Below, piece after piece: positions 26,469 to 36,447 of a DNA stretch of 64,000 nucleotides. Each line of letters begins with the position of its first letter. Position 1 is the stretch's first letter. The notes under the pieces were generated by a model that made no database searches, was not told the origin of the DNA, and saw only the letters and a list, made by a program, of their open reading frames with translations. The translations under genes were made by a program, and so were the position numbers. Source of the DNA: Burkholderiales bacterium (lineage in GTDB: Bacteria; Pseudomonadota; Gammaproteobacteria; Burkholderiales; Burkholderiaceae_C); contig JAIXTA010000018.1 in the NCBI GenBank assembly GCA_027484405.1, positions 16,775 to 80,774 of the forward strand, in the 5' to 3' direction.

Positions 26469-26671
26469 GCCGGTGTTCGTGCAGCCGCGAATACATCAGG
26501 CAGATGTCTGCTTCTTGCGACGAAACGTGCGGTGTTCAGGCCTACCGAGCGGTACGCGGCGCAACTGGCTGCGACGGGTCGCCACACAAGCGCAAATCTG
26601 CGAAGCAGATTCGAGTTCTTTTCAGGCCGAGGCCGGCGCGCGTACTCGCGCGTCGGCTTTGATGCCTGCGA

Positions 26672-27892
26672 CTACTTCACGAGCGAATTGATCTCGATGA
26701 TCGGCATCAACACCGCCAGCACGATCAGCAGCACCAGCCCGCCCATGCCCACCACCAGCGCGGGTTCCATCAGGGCAGTGAGGGTGAGGGTGCGGCGTTC
26801 CAGATCGCGCGCCTGGATGTCGGCGGCGCGCTGCAGCATCACCGGCAGCTCGCCGGTGCGCTCGCCGCTGGCGATCAGGTGGATCAGCACGGGCGGAAAC
26901 TTGCCCGCTGCGCCCTGATCGCTTTGCGCCGCTAGCGCCTTGGCCAGACCGGCGCCTTCGCGCACCCTGCCGATCGCTTCGGCCACACGGGCATTCAGCG
27001 CCACGTTGTTGATGGTGCGCTGCGCCGCCTCGAGCGCGCGCAGCAGCGGCACACCGCCCGAGACCAGGATGGCCAGGGTGCTGGCAAAGCGTTCGGTTTC
27101 CAGTGCGCGGATGATCGGGCCCACGATGGGCAGGGTGAGCAGGCGCGCATGCCACTGCGCCTTGACGAGCGGCTGCTGCAGCACGCGCGCCAGCACAAAG
27201 CCGCCGGCCGCCAGCACGATCGCCAGCAGCCAGCCCCACTGGCGCAGAAAGCCCGAGATCCAGACCATCACGCGGGTGAGCAGCGGCAGTTCCTGCTTGG
27301 TGCTCTGGAACACCCCCACCACCTGCGGCACCACATAGGTCATCAGGGCGATCACGATGATCAGCGCGATCACGGTGACGATCGCCGGGTAGGTCATGGC
27401 GCCCACCACCTTGGCGCGCAGGGCGCCGCGTGTCTCGAGGTAGTCCGCCAGCTTCTCCAGCACTCGGCCGAGGTTGCCCGAGTCTTCGCCGGCCGCAATC
27501 AGCGCGCGGTAGACCGTGTCGAACTCGCGCGGAAAGTCCGCCATGCCGGCGGCCAGACTGGCACCCGCCATCACGCGCGAACGCACGGCGGCCCAGACTT
27601 CGCGCGCCTCACGCCGCTCGGTCTGCTCGATCAGCGCCGCCAGGCTGGCTTCCATGGGCAGGCGTGCGCCGATCAGGTTGGCCAGCTGGCGCGTGGCCAG
27701 GGCCAGATCGTTGGCGCTGAGCTTGCGTCGAAACCCGGCGGCGGCCGACTTCTGCTCGACCAGCTCGATGGAGACCGGCGTATCGCCGCGTTCGCGCAGC
27801 AGCTGGCGGGCATGGCGCTCGCTGTCAGCCTCGATCACGCCGCGCGTCAGGCTGCCGGCGAGGGTGGCGGCTTCATAGCGAAAGGCGGCCAT
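26672..27892 (-). CDS. gspF: Type II secretion inner-membrane platform protein GspF
   Basis: A 406-residue polytopic protein with the two GspF/T2SF domains (about 70-195 and 270-395) and three long membrane helices (around 170-190, 215-240 and 375-400). Diagnostic stretches are LANLIGARLPMEASLAALIE, GEDSGNLGRVLEKLADYLE, and FASTLAILVSGGVPLLRAL with SGERTGELPVMLQRAAD in the second repeat. GspF anchors the ATPase GspE to the membrane platform. It is the last gene of the K-L-M-N-D-E-F run, 180 bp after gspE, with repeat copy B between. Confidence 0.93.
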   Translation of the reverse strand: MAAFRYEAATLAGSLTRGVIEADSERHARQLLRERGDTPVSIELVEQKSAAAGFRRKLSANDLALATRQLANLIGARLPMEASLAALIEQTERREAREVWAAVRSRVMAGASLAAGMADFPREFDTVYRALIAAGEDSGNLGRVLEKLADYLETRGALRAKVVGAMTYPAIVTVIALIIVIALMTYVVPQVVGVFQSTKQELPLLTRVMVWISGFLRQWGWLLAIVLAAGGFVLARVLQQPLVKAQWHARLLTLPIVGPIIRALETERFASTLAILVSGGVPLLRALEAAQRTINNVALNARVAEAIGRVREGAGLAKALAAQSDQGAAGKFPPVLIHLIASGERTGELPVMLQRAADIQARDLERRTLTLTALMEPALVVGMGGLVLLIVLAVLMPIIEINSLVK

Positions 27893-27914
27893 CAGGACGC
27901 TCTTTGGGCCGAAA

Positions 27915-28031
27915 ATGGCCGAATTTGACGGATTTCAGACGATTCAAGCGTCAAAAACAGGCCGAGATCCGCCCATCCAGTGCGGGAAGCGGGTTTTGGC
28001 TTGAAACTCAAGTTCATGGCCGAATTTGACG
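27915..28031 (-). repeat. 3'-UTR repeat, copy B, with 16-bp direct-repeat ends
   Basis: AT-richer segment between gspE and gspF. The 16-bp sequence ATGGCCGAATTTGACG occurs at 27915-27930 and again at 28016-28031. The middle (GATCCGCCC...GTGCGGGAAGCGGG) matches the hairpin zone of copy D at 53847-53950. It is the most diverged of the four copies and starts 40 bp from the gspE stop. Confidence 0.5.
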
Positions 28032-28071
28032 CAATCTGCTTCATGGGCTGCCCTGCTGACATGGCCGGCCC

Positions 28072-29499
28072 TCAGGCGTCCCGCGTGACGCGGATGATTT
28101 CCTCGGGCGAGGTGGTGCCGTTGCCGATGTAGCGCTCGCCGTCCATGCGCATGGTGCGCATGCCGCGCGCCAGGGCGGCGTCGCGGATCGCGGCCTCGCC
28201 GGCGTTTTCGTGGATCAGCTTCTGGATGCCTTCGTCCACCACAAGCAGTTCATACACGCCGCTGCGGCCGGTGTAGCCGCTGTTGCCGCATTCTGTGCAG
28301 CCCACGGCGCGGAACACCGTGCGGCCTTCCACCACTTCCAGCTTGCGGCAGTGCGGGCAGAGCTTGCGCACCAGACGCTGGCCCAGCACGCCCAGCAGGC
28401 TCGAGGACAGCAGAAAGGGCTCGATGCCCATGTCCGCCAGGCGCGTCACGGCACTCGGCGCATCGTTCGTGTGCAGGGTGGCCAGCACGAGGTGGCCGGT
28501 CAGCGAGGCCTGCACCGCGATCTGCGCGGTTTCGAGGTCGCGGATTTCGCCGATCATGATCACGTCCGGGTCTTGCCGGAGGATCGCGCGCAGGGCAGTG
28601 GCAAAGGTCAGGTCGATCTTGGCATTGACCTGGGTCTGGCCCACGCCGCGCAGCTCGTACTCGATCGGGTCCTCCACCGTCATGATGTTGGTGGTGGTCG
28701 CATCCATGCGCTTCATGCCCGCATACAGCGTGGTGGTCTTGCCCGAGCCCGTCGGGCCGGTGACGAGCACAATGCCATGCGGCTGCTTGATCAGGGTGTC
28801 GAACTGCGCGAGCGTGTCCGGCGCCATGCCCAGGGCGTTGAGATCGAGCTTGTCGTTGCTCTTGTCGAGCAGACGCAGCACGGCGCGCTCGCCGTAGCCC
28901 GTGGGCAGGGTGGAGACGCGCACATCGATCGGCCGGCCGGCCACGCGCAGGGTGATGCGGCCGTCCTGCGGCAGGCGCTTTTCGGCAATGTCGAGCTGCG
29001 CCATGATCTTGATGCGCGAGATCAGCGCCGCGTGCAGCGCGCGCTTGGGCCGGGCGATGTCGCGCAGGGTGCCGTCGATGCGCAGGCGCACCACCGAGCT
29101 GTCCTCGAAGGCCTCGATGTGCACGTCGCTCGCGCCCTCGCGCACCGCCTGGGTGAGCAGGGCATTGATCAGGCGGATGATCGGCGCGTCGTCCGCGCTT
29201 TCCAGCAGATCTTCGACCGCCGGCGTGTCTTCCATCAGGCGCGCGATGTCCACATCATCGGCCACCTGATCCACCACGCTCTGCGCGCTGCCCTCGCTGG
29301 CCGAATAGGCCTTGGAGATCGCTTCGCGCAGGGTGTCTTCGTCTTCCATGCGCAGCTTCACCATGCCCAGCACGCGGCGGATCTCCGCGATGCCGGTGAG
29401 CGTGGAGGAGCGCGAGGCGCGCACCTCGATGCCGTCACCCACGCGTGTCACCAGCAGCTGGTGCGCGCGCGCGAAGGGGTAGGGAATCAGCGGCGTCAT
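28072..29499 (-). CDS. gspE: Type II secretion ATPase GspE
   Basis: A 475-residue cytoplasmic ATPase that powers pseudopilus assembly. Walker A GPTGSGKT lies at residues 248-255, the Asp box at [10 protein letters not shown] (123-132), Walker B in VIMIGEIRD, and the His box in [14 protein letters not shown]-terminal zinc site has CPHC and CTEC pairs. The N-terminal domain is about 100 residues, shorter than in the longest GspE proteins but typical of betaproteobacterial ones. It is preceded by gspD at 11 bp and followed by gspF, so it belongs to the secretion operon. Confidence 0.94.
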   Translation of the reverse strand: MTPLIPYPFARAHQLLVTRVGDGIEVRASRSSTLTGIAEIRRVLGMVKLRMEDEDTLREAISKAYSASEGSAQSVVDQVADDVDIARLMEDTPAVEDLLESADDAPIIRLINALLTQAVREGASDVHIEAFEDSSVVRLRIDGTLRDIARPKRALHAALISRIKIMAQLDIAEKRLPQDGRITLRVAGRPIDVRVSTLPTGYGERAVLRLLDKSNDKLDLNALGMAPDTLAQFDTLIKQPHGIVLVTGPTGSGKTTTLYAGMKRMDATTTNIMTVEDPIEYELRGVGQTQVNAKIDLTFATALRAILRQDPDVIMIGEIRDLETAQIAVQASLTGHLVLATLHTNDAPSAVTRLADMGIEPFLLSSSLLGVLGQRLVRKLCPHCRKLEVVEGRTVFRAVGCTECGNSGYTGRSGVYELLVVDEGIQKLIHENAGEAAIRDAALARGMRTMRMDGERYIGNGTTSPEEIIRVTRDA

Positions 29500-29510
29500 G
29501 GCGCGGCGGC

Positions 29511-31700
29511 CTATTGCTTGGGCGGCTCGGCTGGCGCGCTGCCGGGGGTTGCTGGCGCTGGCGGTGCCGTGCCGCCGGCCGGGGCCGGAATGACCGTCGG
29601 CGGGATGCGTACGGCCGGCAGTTCAGGGATCGCGGCCTGCCCCACACCCGGCAGCAGGATGTTGGTGTTGGGGTTGGATTCGCGCTGCAGCGCGCGGATT
29701 TCCTCGTAGCGGTCGGCCACCACGGAGCGGGCGCTGTTGGCGTCACGGATCACGGTGGGGCGGATGAAGATCAGCAGGTTGGTCTTGCGGCGTTCACGCT
29801 TGTCGTAGCGGAACAGGCTGCCGATCACCGGAATGTCGCCCAGCAGCGGTACCTTGTCCACGCCACTGTCAGCGGTGTCGCGGATCAACCCACCGAGAAT
29901 CAGGATATCGCGGTCGTCGACCAGCACATTGGTTTCCACGGCGCGCTTGCTGGTCGTGGGGCCGGCGGGGCCGGTCGTGCGCACCGCGCTGTCCTCCTGG
30001 AAGATGGCCATGCGGACCACGCCGCCTTCGCTGATCTGCGGCTTCACCCGCAGGGTCAGGCCCACATCGCGGCGCTCGATGGTCTGGAAGGGGTTCACGG
30101 ACGCGCCTCCACCACCGGTGTTGGTGAACGAGCCGGTCACGAAGGGCACGTTCTCGCCGATGATGATGCGTGCCTCTTCGTTGTCCAGGGTCATGACCTG
30201 GGGCCGCGAAAGCACGTTGCCGCCGGCGTCGCTCTGCAGCACGCGAGCAATCGCACCGAGGGTGAGCTCGCCGTTGAGGTTGCGGAAAATGCCCAGGTTG
30301 AAGCCCGTGTTCAGGGCACTGCCCGCCGCTGCCGTACCGCCGGCAATCAGGCCGGCCAGCCCTGCACCGCCGCGGTTGGACGATGAGATCACGCCTGCGC
30401 GATAGCGGCTGCCGTCGCTGCCGGTGAGCCCTGCCCACTGAATGCCCAGCTCGGAGATCTTCTCTTCGCTGACTTCAACGATGAGACCTTCGATCAGTAC
30501 CTGCGCGCGGCGCTGGTCCAGGCGCTCGATCACGGCACGAATGTCGCGGTACACCGGCGCGGGGGCCCGCACGATCAGCGAGTTGGTGGCCGGGTCGGCC
30601 GTGATGGACACGCCACCGGCCACCTGCACCGTGACCAGTCCGCCGCCGCTGTTCTGGCCGAAGTTGGCGCTGGGTTGCGTTGCGCCGCCCGCAGCCGCGC
30701 CCCCACCACCGAGCGGATTGGCCTGCTGCGGCATGGGCTGCGGCTGGCTGCCACCGCCGCTAGCGCCGGCGCTGCTGGTCGGGCCGCCCAGGATGGCGGA
30801 GAGGGTCTGCGCCAGGCGCGTGGCCTCGGCGTTCTTCAGGCTCACAAAGTGCAGGTTGCCTGCGCCGGTGCCCGGAGTGTCCAGGCGGGCAATGAGCAGC
30901 TTGATCTGGTTCAGGCGCTGCTGCGAGGGCGCTCGCACGATCAGGCCGTTGGTGCGCGGATCGGCCAGCACAGTGACGCGCTGCGCCGGGTCCTGCACGT
31001 TGTCGGTCAGGCGCTGGATGGTGTTGGCGAGGTCCACCGCCGAGGCGTTGGTGACCGGGATGATTTCGGCATCGACCTGGGGTGCTGCGTCCAGCGTCGC
31101 AATGATCTGCGCCAGACGGGCCACGTTCTCGGCGTAGTCCGTGATCACCAGGCTGTTGTTGCCCGGAAAGGCATTGATGGTGTTGTTGGGCGAGATCAGC
31201 GGCCGCAGCACGGGCAGCATGTTCTGCGCACTCTCGTTCTGCAGGCGGAAGGTCTGGGTGATCAGCACATCGCCGCGTTGCCTCACGGTGGTGCCTTGGC
31301 CGACGGTGCCGCCCAGCAACTTGGCATCGGCCTCCGGTACCACGCGCACCACATTGCCCACTTCCACGGCGGCAAAGCCCAGCATGCGCAGGGAGGCATA
31401 CAGGGCCTTGAGCACTTCAGCGCGCTCCAGCGGCTTTTCGCTGACCAGGTTGAGCGTTCCCTTGACGCGCGGGTCGAGTAGGAACTGCTTGCCGGTGTAG
31501 GCGCCGATCGTGCGCACCGTGGCTTCGAGGTCGGCGTTGGCAAAGGAGAGCGTCACGCGGTCGCCGCGCAGCGCTTCCTGCGCCAGCCCAGGCGCCGGCA
31601 GACTGGCTGCGCCCAGCGCCACCGCCACGCACAGGGCCAGGCTCGTGCGCACGAGCACCGGCGCGGTGCGGGGGCGGCGTTTCAGTTGAGGAAACTTCAT
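29511..31700 (-). CDS. gspD: Type II secretion secretin GspD
   Basis: A 729-residue outer-membrane channel subunit. A signal peptide ([19 protein letters not shown]) is followed by N0 (about 45-115), N1-N3 repeats (about 120-390, including [20 protein letters not shown] and [20 protein letters not shown]), and the secretin core (about 430-660, [40 protein letters not shown]). A long Gly/Ser/Pro-rich insert (about 315-365) breaks N3, and the C-terminal tail is Pro-rich. The secretin forms the exit pore for folded exoproteins. It sits between gspN and gspE in the operon. Confidence 0.94.
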   Translation of the reverse strand: MKFPQLKRRPRTAPVLVRTSLALCVAVALGAASLPAPGLAQEALRGDRVTLSFANADLEATVRTIGAYTGKQFLLDPRVKGTLNLVSEKPLERAEVLKALYASLRMLGFAAVEVGNVVRVVPEADAKLLGGTVGQGTTVRQRGDVLITQTFRLQNESAQNMLPVLRPLISPNNTINAFPGNNSLVITDYAENVARLAQIIATLDAAPQVDAEIIPVTNASAVDLANTIQRLTDNVQDPAQRVTVLADPRTNGLIVRAPSQQRLNQIKLLIARLDTPGTGAGNLHFVSLKNAEATRLAQTLSAILGGPTSSAGASGGGSQPQPMPQQANPLGGGGAAAGGATQPSANFGQNSGGGLVTVQVAGGVSITADPATNSLIVRAPAPVYRDIRAVIERLDQRRAQVLIEGLIVEVSEEKISELGIQWAGLTGSDGSRYRAGVISSSNRGGAGLAGLIAGGTAAAGSALNTGFNLGIFRNLNGELTLGAIARVLQSDAGGNVLSRPQVMTLDNEEARIIIGENVPFVTGSFTNTGGGGASVNPFQTIERRDVGLTLRVKPQISEGGVVRMAIFQEDSAVRTTGPAGPTTSKRAVETNVLVDDRDILILGGLIRDTADSGVDKVPLLGDIPVIGSLFRYDKRERRKTNLLIFIRPTVIRDANSARSVVADRYEEIRALQRESNPNTNILLPGVGQAAIPELPAVRIPPTVIPAPAGGTAPPAPATPGSAPAEPPKQ

Positions 31701-31734
31701 GTTTCTCGTCCTGTTCGTGCGTCGCGCAGGCAGG

Positions 31735-32514
31735 CTAGGAGCCCAGGCTCAGCACGTACTCGTTGTTCTGGCGGCGGCCCAGCAGGTTGAGCACGGCCGC
31801 CAGCCGTTCACGTTCACTCTCGCTGGCCGTGGAGACCAGCCTGAACTGCGGGCGGGCACCCGCCGCAAACTGCCCCTGCCCGTTGATCTGCAGCCGGCCG
31901 TTGCGTGTATTCAATTGCAGTTGCGCGGATTGTGCGGTGCCCTGCCCGCTCAGCCGTACTTCGAGCGCGTAGTCGCCCAGAGGTTCAGCGCCGGAAAGGC
32001 GGGTGGTTGCCCCGGTCCAGAGTGCTTGCAACTGGCCGTTGATCACCATCGCGCGGCCATCACGCACGCCGCGCAATTCATCCCAGCGCACATCCAGCCA
32101 GCCACCGGGCTGCATGGAATTGAGCGGCGCCCCGGCGGCAACCAGTTCACGCGCATTCATGGCGGTGGCGCCAGGTGCAAGTGTGAATCCATTCAGATTG
32201 GCCACCAAGGCACTCCAGGGCCGGTCACCGAATCGAACCCGGGCTTGCAGGCGGGCCGTGAACAAGGGCGCGGCGTCCACCGTCCAGCTCAGGCGCTCGG
32301 GCAATACCAGTGGCGCCTGGCCGACGCCCGCTGCCGGTGCAATCTCGACCCACGCGCTGCCCGACCAGATCGTTCCATTCACCCCGACCAGCGCCACTGC
32401 ACCACGCGACGCATCCTTGACCCAGGGCGTGACCCAGCGTGCTGGCAGCCAAATGAGCAGCGCCAGCATGCCCGCAAGCAGGGCGCAGAGCAGGGCGGCC
32501 GCACGCTGGTTCAT
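31735..32514 (-). CDS. gspN: Type II secretion protein GspN
   Basis: A 259-residue bitopic inner-membrane protein: one N-terminal membrane helix (ALLCALLAGMLALLIWLPAR) and a periplasmic beta-rich GspN domain (LVGVNGTIWSGSAWVEI, PLGDYALEVRLSGQGTAQSA). GspN is an accessory component not found in every type II system and its exact role is unclear. The start ATG at 32514 overlaps the gspM stop (ATGA). A longer ORF upstream belongs to gspM in another frame. Confidence 0.86.
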   Translation of the reverse strand: MNQRAAALLCALLAGMLALLIWLPARWVTPWVKDASRGAVALVGVNGTIWSGSAWVEIAPAAGVGQAPLVLPERLSWTVDAAPLFTARLQARVRFGDRPWSALVANLNGFTLAPGATAMNARELVAAGAPLNSMQPGGWLDVRWDELRGVRDGRAMVINGQLQALWTGATTRLSGAEPLGDYALEVRLSGQGTAQSAQLQLNTRNGRLQINGQGQFAAGARPQFRLVSTASESERERLAAVLNLLGRRQNNEYVLSLGS

Positions 32515-32981
32515 TGCGCAAGGACCACCCGGCCGCTGACCACGCCGGCGGCCTGCCGGTTCAATTCGGCCTGACGCACCGTCAGGCCATGGTTGCGGCG
32601 TGCCTGCGCCAGGAACTGCGTCAGGCCATTGAAACTGATCTTGTCGAACTCGAGGGTGAACGGCCCGGCGCCGCTCGCCGCCACCTTGATGCCGAGGCCG
32701 TCGCCGAGCTGTCGCAGGCCGTCGGCGCTGGCCGCGCTGACCTGTCCACGACCTGCGGCGGCGGCCACCAGCCGCTCGACCTCCGCCTTCTGTTGATGCA
32801 GGCGGGGCAGGTCGCGCTCGATGCGCTGGATATCGCGCAGCAGTGGCACCACCCACAGGCCGATGATCAGGGCAAGCACCAGGAACACGCTGCCCCCGCT
32901 GACAAGTACCCGCTCCCGCGCGGTCATGGCCGCCCAGCGCTGTGACAGCCCCCCGAAGCGTTGCATGGCCAGCGCGTTCAT
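32511..32981 (-). CDS. gspM: Type II secretion protein GspM
   Basis: A 156-residue bitopic protein. The helix VFLVLALIIGLWVVPLL near residue 35 is followed by a coiled-coil stalk (QRIERDLPRLHQQKAEVERL) and a small periplasmic ferredoxin-like domain (PFTLEFDKISFNGLTQFLAQ). GspM forms the assembly platform with GspL, GspF and GspE. Its start ATG overlaps the gspL stop and its stop overlaps the gspN start, so L-M-N are translationally coupled. Confidence 0.88.
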   Translation of the reverse strand: MNALAMQRFGGLSQRWAAMTARERVLVSGGSVFLVLALIIGLWVVPLLRDIQRIERDLPRLHQQKAEVERLVAAAAGRGQVSAASADGLRQLGDGLGIKVAASGAGPFTLEFDKISFNGLTQFLAQARRNHGLTVRQAELNRQAAGVVSGRVVLAQ

Positions 32982-34066
32982 CGTGCAGCCCCCGGCGTCA
33001 CGAGCGCAGTGGTTTCGCCGGTCCATTGTGCGTTCAGGCCAACACCCTTCAGGCTGCTCTCGATCTGGGTTTTCGCTGCGGCGTCGAGGCCCTTGGCAGC
33101 AAAACGCAGCGTCAAGCGTTCGTTACCGTAATCCGCCCCCTGCAGAAGGTCGCGCGGCCAGCCCGCAGCGGCGCGGTCGCTGGCTTCCAGAAGGCGTTCG
33201 AAGGTCGATGCGGCCGAGCCGCCGGACAAGGCGGCGCGCAGTTGCTCGACCGGACTGCCGGTCATGGGCGTCCCTGGAAGCGCCCGCACGAATTGGGCGC
33301 GCATGCTGTCCTGCAAGTGGTTCGCCTCGGCGTTCAGCGCTTGCCACCAGAGCGTCAAGCCGGCCAGCCCCGCCAATGTGCAGGCGCCGAGGAGCGCGGC
33401 GCTGGTGCGCCAGGTCTTCCAGAGCTGCTTGCCACCCTGGCCGTTGGAAAACAGGATGGACGGCACTTGCAGCGGCGGCAGACTGCCGCCCGCGATCCAG
33501 CCCTCGAGCGGCGCCAGGCCGTAGGCCGTGCCTGTCGCTGTCGCACCCAGCGCCAGAACCGTTGCCGCGTCCTCCGGCGTCAGGCTGAGAGTCGATTCGG
33601 TGGAAAACAGGAAGATTTCGCCGTCTACGCCCCACAGAGCAGGCATCTGCGTCGGTGGCAGGGCTGCAGCCAACGGTCCGATGGGGGCCTGAGCAGCGCC
33701 GAGCTGTCCCAGCAGCAGGCGAAGGCTGGCGAGCAAGCCCCGGTCTACGAGCGCAATGCGCAGCAGGTCTCCAATGCGCTCACCCAGCGCGACCTGCAGA
33801 CTGCCGCTTTCGCCCAGCAGCTGTTCATCCAGGGCCAGCGCGGCCGCCCGCAAGCTGCGCTCGCGGTTCATGGGCGGGACCTTCACCTGAGCGAGTCGTG
33901 CATCGGCCGGATGCAGCAGAACAACCGGACGGCGCGCCTCGTTCAGCGCGGCTGCCAGCGTCATGCGTTGCGCCTGCCCAGCCGCGAGCCGCCACACTCC
34001 GGTGTCGCTCGCAAACCCGCCAGAGGCGAGTGTGGCCGCCGACGGCAGCAGAATCAGGTCGGACAT
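32978..34066 (-). CDS. gspL: Type II secretion protein GspL
   Basis: A 362-residue protein. The N-terminal about 235 residues are the actin-like cytoplasmic domain that binds GspE (SLRAAALALDEQLLGESGSL, PALWGVDGEIFLF). A membrane helix follows (AALLGACTLAGLAGLTLWW), then a periplasmic ferredoxin-like domain (about 270-362, ERLTLRFAAKGLDAAAKTQI). GspL couples the ATPase to the platform with GspM. It is separated from gspK by 82 bp, the largest break within the K-to-D run. Confidence 0.87.
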   Translation of the reverse strand: MSDLILLPSAATLASGGFASDTGVWRLAAGQAQRMTLAAALNEARRPVVLLHPADARLAQVKVPPMNRERSLRAAALALDEQLLGESGSLQVALGERIGDLLRIALVDRGLLASLRLLLGQLGAAQAPIGPLAAALPPTQMPALWGVDGEIFLFSTESTLSLTPEDAATVLALGATATGTAYGLAPLEGWIAGGSLPPLQVPSILFSNGQGGKQLWKTWRTSAALLGACTLAGLAGLTLWWQALNAEANHLQDSMRAQFVRALPGTPMTGSPVEQLRAALSGGSAASTFERLLEASDRAAAGWPRDLLQGADYGNERLTLRFAAKGLDAAAKTQIESSLKGVGLNAQWTGETTALVTPGAAR

Positions 34067-34148
34067 GCGCCCGATTCTATGCCCGGCATATTGCTAGCTG
34101 AGCATCACTCTTCACACTTTGCCTCAGATTTGTGTGTGTTTGCTACAG

Positions 34149-35144
34149 CTAGAGCTCGCGAGCCCACACGACCTTGGCCAGGCGCGCGCCTTCGGGTTGT
34201 CTTTCGATCAACGCCTGCCGCGTCATGTCCACCCGGCCCAGCTCGATTCGGCCTGTGGCGATGAAGTACTCGCTTCGGACATCGATCAGCTTGCGCAATT
34301 CGTCCGCCGGGATCGCGCTCAGCGCGGAGAAGTTGTTGGTGAAATCTCCGAGGTCCTTGAACCGGCTGATGCGTTCGCGTCGTGCGACCACAGCCTCCGC
34401 AATTCGGGCCAGCTCCTCGCTTGCCGATGCGATCGCTGGAGCGCTGGCGGTGTTCACGTTGATCGGCGTGCGCTTCTTTGCCAGCGCTGCGCTCTTCGGA
34501 ACCACGACCACGAAGGGCTCCAGGCCGATCAGATCGGCTTCCGTCAGTTCGTTCTTGCCAACCAGATCAAGCACGTTCTTGATGCGTGGCGCAGGTGGCG
34601 GCAGCTGCGGGCCGCTTCGCTCTCGCCCCGCCGGCTGGCCCTCCGGGCTCTGGCCGGGTTGCGGCGGTGGTGCTGGAGTCACCAGCAGCATCGCTTCTGC
34701 AATTCGCTCTGCCTTGCTGGCGTCCAGCCGTGCCGCCACCATGAGACGCTGCAAGCCGGCAATCGCCTCTTCGTCTGGCGCTCCGCCCTTGACCAGATCT
34801 GCCAGATTGAAGCGGCCCTGCGCGTCTTCAATGCGTCCAGAGACGAAGGCCTCCAGCTTGCCGCTGGCATCCGTGATCCGTGTGCGTGCGAGCGGTGTGG
34901 CCCAGACTTCCTGGAGGCTGTCCGTGATGCTGTTCGAGTCTTCGCGCAGAAGCATCAGCGCCCAGTCAGTGGCGGCAACCACCAGCCATCGCGCCTGGAC
35001 GGCTGCGCGCTGCGTTTCAACCGCCTGAGCCTGCGCCGCCTGTGCTGCAAACCACTGGATGGTCAGAACGGTGATCAGCGCCGCGACGAGCAGGGCAGAC
35101 ACAATGGCCACGCCGCGCTGGCCAGTGCGCCCCGAGGCCCTCAT
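34149..35144 (-). CDS. gspK: Type II secretion minor pseudopilin GspK
   Basis: A 331-residue minor pseudopilin. It begins TGQRGVAIVSALLVAALITV, the prepilin-peptidase-type start (basic leader, Gly before the mature N-terminus and a hydrophobic helix). The large globular domain contains DAQGRFNLADLVKGG and TPINVNTASAPAIASA, typical of GspK, which caps the pseudopilus tip with GspI and GspJ. Residues about 150-180 form a Pro/Gln-rich loop. Its start overlaps the stop of the MFS gene by 4 bp. The usual upstream genes gspG-H-I-J are missing from this locus. Confidence 0.9.
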   Translation of the reverse strand: MRASGRTGQRGVAIVSALLVAALITVLTIQWFAAQAAQAQAVETQRAAVQARWLVVAATDWALMLLREDSNSITDSLQEVWATPLARTRITDASGKLEAFVSGRIEDAQGRFNLADLVKGGAPDEEAIAGLQRLMVAARLDASKAERIAEAMLLVTPAPPPQPGQSPEGQPAGRERSGPQLPPPAPRIKNVLDLVGKNELTEADLIGLEPFVVVVPKSAALAKKRTPINVNTASAPAIASASEELARIAEAVVARRERISRFKDLGDFTNNFSALSAIPADELRKLIDVRSEYFIATGRIELGRVDMTRQALIERQPEGARLAKVVWAREL

Positions 35145-36346
35145 GCCGGACGGGCTTGCGCCAGACGTGCGAGCGGCTGCTCGCGAATCGGCAGATTCGC
35201 GAGGCCTGCAAACACGCCCAGGGCAATGGTGACGATCCATACGATGTCGTAGCTGCCGGTGCGGTCGTACAGCATGCCGCCGAGCCAGACGCCCAGGAAA
35301 CTGCCGACCTGGTGCGAGAAGAACACGAAGCCGCCAAGCATGCCCAGATACTGTACGCCGAAGATCGTGGCGATTACGCCGTTGGTCACCGGTACGGTGC
35401 TCAGCCACAGCAGGCCCATGGCTGCAGCAAACAGATACACGCTCCAGGGGCTCAGCGGCGCAAGCAGGAACAGAATGATCACGGCGGCCCGGGCAAAGTA
35501 GATGAAGGACAGAATGTGCTTCTTCGGCATCCGGGCCCCGAGTTGTCCCGCGGTGTAGGTCCCGAACACATTGAACAGGCCGACGAGCGCGAGGGCGGCC
35601 ACCGCCACGTCGGCCGACATGCCCTTGTCCTTCAGGTACGCGGGCAGGTGGACCCCGATGAACACGACCTGAAAGCCGCAGACAAAGTAGCCCGCCATGA
35701 GCCATTGAAAGCTTCGATTGCCGAAGGCCTCGCGGATCGCCTGCATGATGGACTGCCCGGTGCCTGCAGCGGCAGGCGCCGCGGGCTCGCGAAGCCCAGC
35801 GCCAAGCGGCGCCATCAGGAAGGCGGTCGCGGCAAGGATGAGCAGGGCATGTTGCCAGCCGAAGTTGGCGATCAACGTCTGCTCAACCGGAATCATGATG
35901 AACTGACCGAAGCTGCCGGCCGCGGCGGCAATGCCCAGTGCCTGCGAGCGTCGCTCCGGCGCGGCGGTGCGCCCGATGACTCCATACACGATGGAGTAGG
36001 TCGTGCCAGACAGCGCGCAGCCGATCATCAGGCCTGCACCCAGCGAAAAGCCCCAGCCAGTACCGGACAGCGCCATCACGATCAGACCGCCTGCATACAG
36101 GACCACGCCCACCAGCAGCACACGGACTGCCCCCCAACGATCTGCAAGCATGCCGGCAAACGGTTGGGTCGCACCCCACAGCAGATTCTGCAGCGCGAGC
36201 GCAAATGCAAAGGTCTCCCGTGTCCAGCCGTGAGCGCCTGTCATGGGCAGCTGAAATAGACCGAAGCCGTGGCGGATGCCCATGGCGAGCGTAAGCAGCA
36301 GGCCGCCGCATACCAGAACCGTGGGAAGGGACAATCGTTGTTGCAT
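35141..36346 (-). CDS. MFS transporter overlapping gspK
   Basis: A 401-residue, 12-helix permease of the MFS branch near OFA/monocarboxylate-type carriers: HGFGLFQLPMTGAHGWTRET after helix 1, GMLADRWGAVRVLLVG between helices 2 and 3, and LPAYLKDKGMSADVAVAALA in the second half. It is not a secretion component, yet its stop overlaps the gspK start (ATGA), so it heads the same operon. The likely explanation is a rearrangement that joined a transporter to a truncated secretion cluster. The substrate is unknown. It is divergent from the GGDEF gene. Confidence 0.87.
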   Translation of the reverse strand: MQQRLSLPTVLVCGGLLLTLAMGIRHGFGLFQLPMTGAHGWTRETFAFALALQNLLWGATQPFAGMLADRWGAVRVLLVGVVLYAGGLIVMALSGTGWGFSLGAGLMIGCALSGTTYSIVYGVIGRTAAPERRSQALGIAAAAGSFGQFIMIPVEQTLIANFGWQHALLILAATAFLMAPLGAGLREPAAPAAAGTGQSIMQAIREAFGNRSFQWLMAGYFVCGFQVVFIGVHLPAYLKDKGMSADVAVAALALVGLFNVFGTYTAGQLGARMPKKHILSFIYFARAAVIILFLLAPLSPWSVYLFAAAMGLLWLSTVPVTNGVIATIFGVQYLGMLGGFVFFSHQVGSFLGVWLGGMLYDRTGSYDIVWIVTIALGVFAGLANLPIREQPLARLAQARPA

Positions 36347-36447
36347 GGCAAACTCCTGACGCTTGATTGTGCGTTGAGTTGGCCAGCCTGAGTGGCATCC
36401 AGCAACCGGCCCGCGGCATCGCCAGTACAGCGCAAACTGACTCCAAC

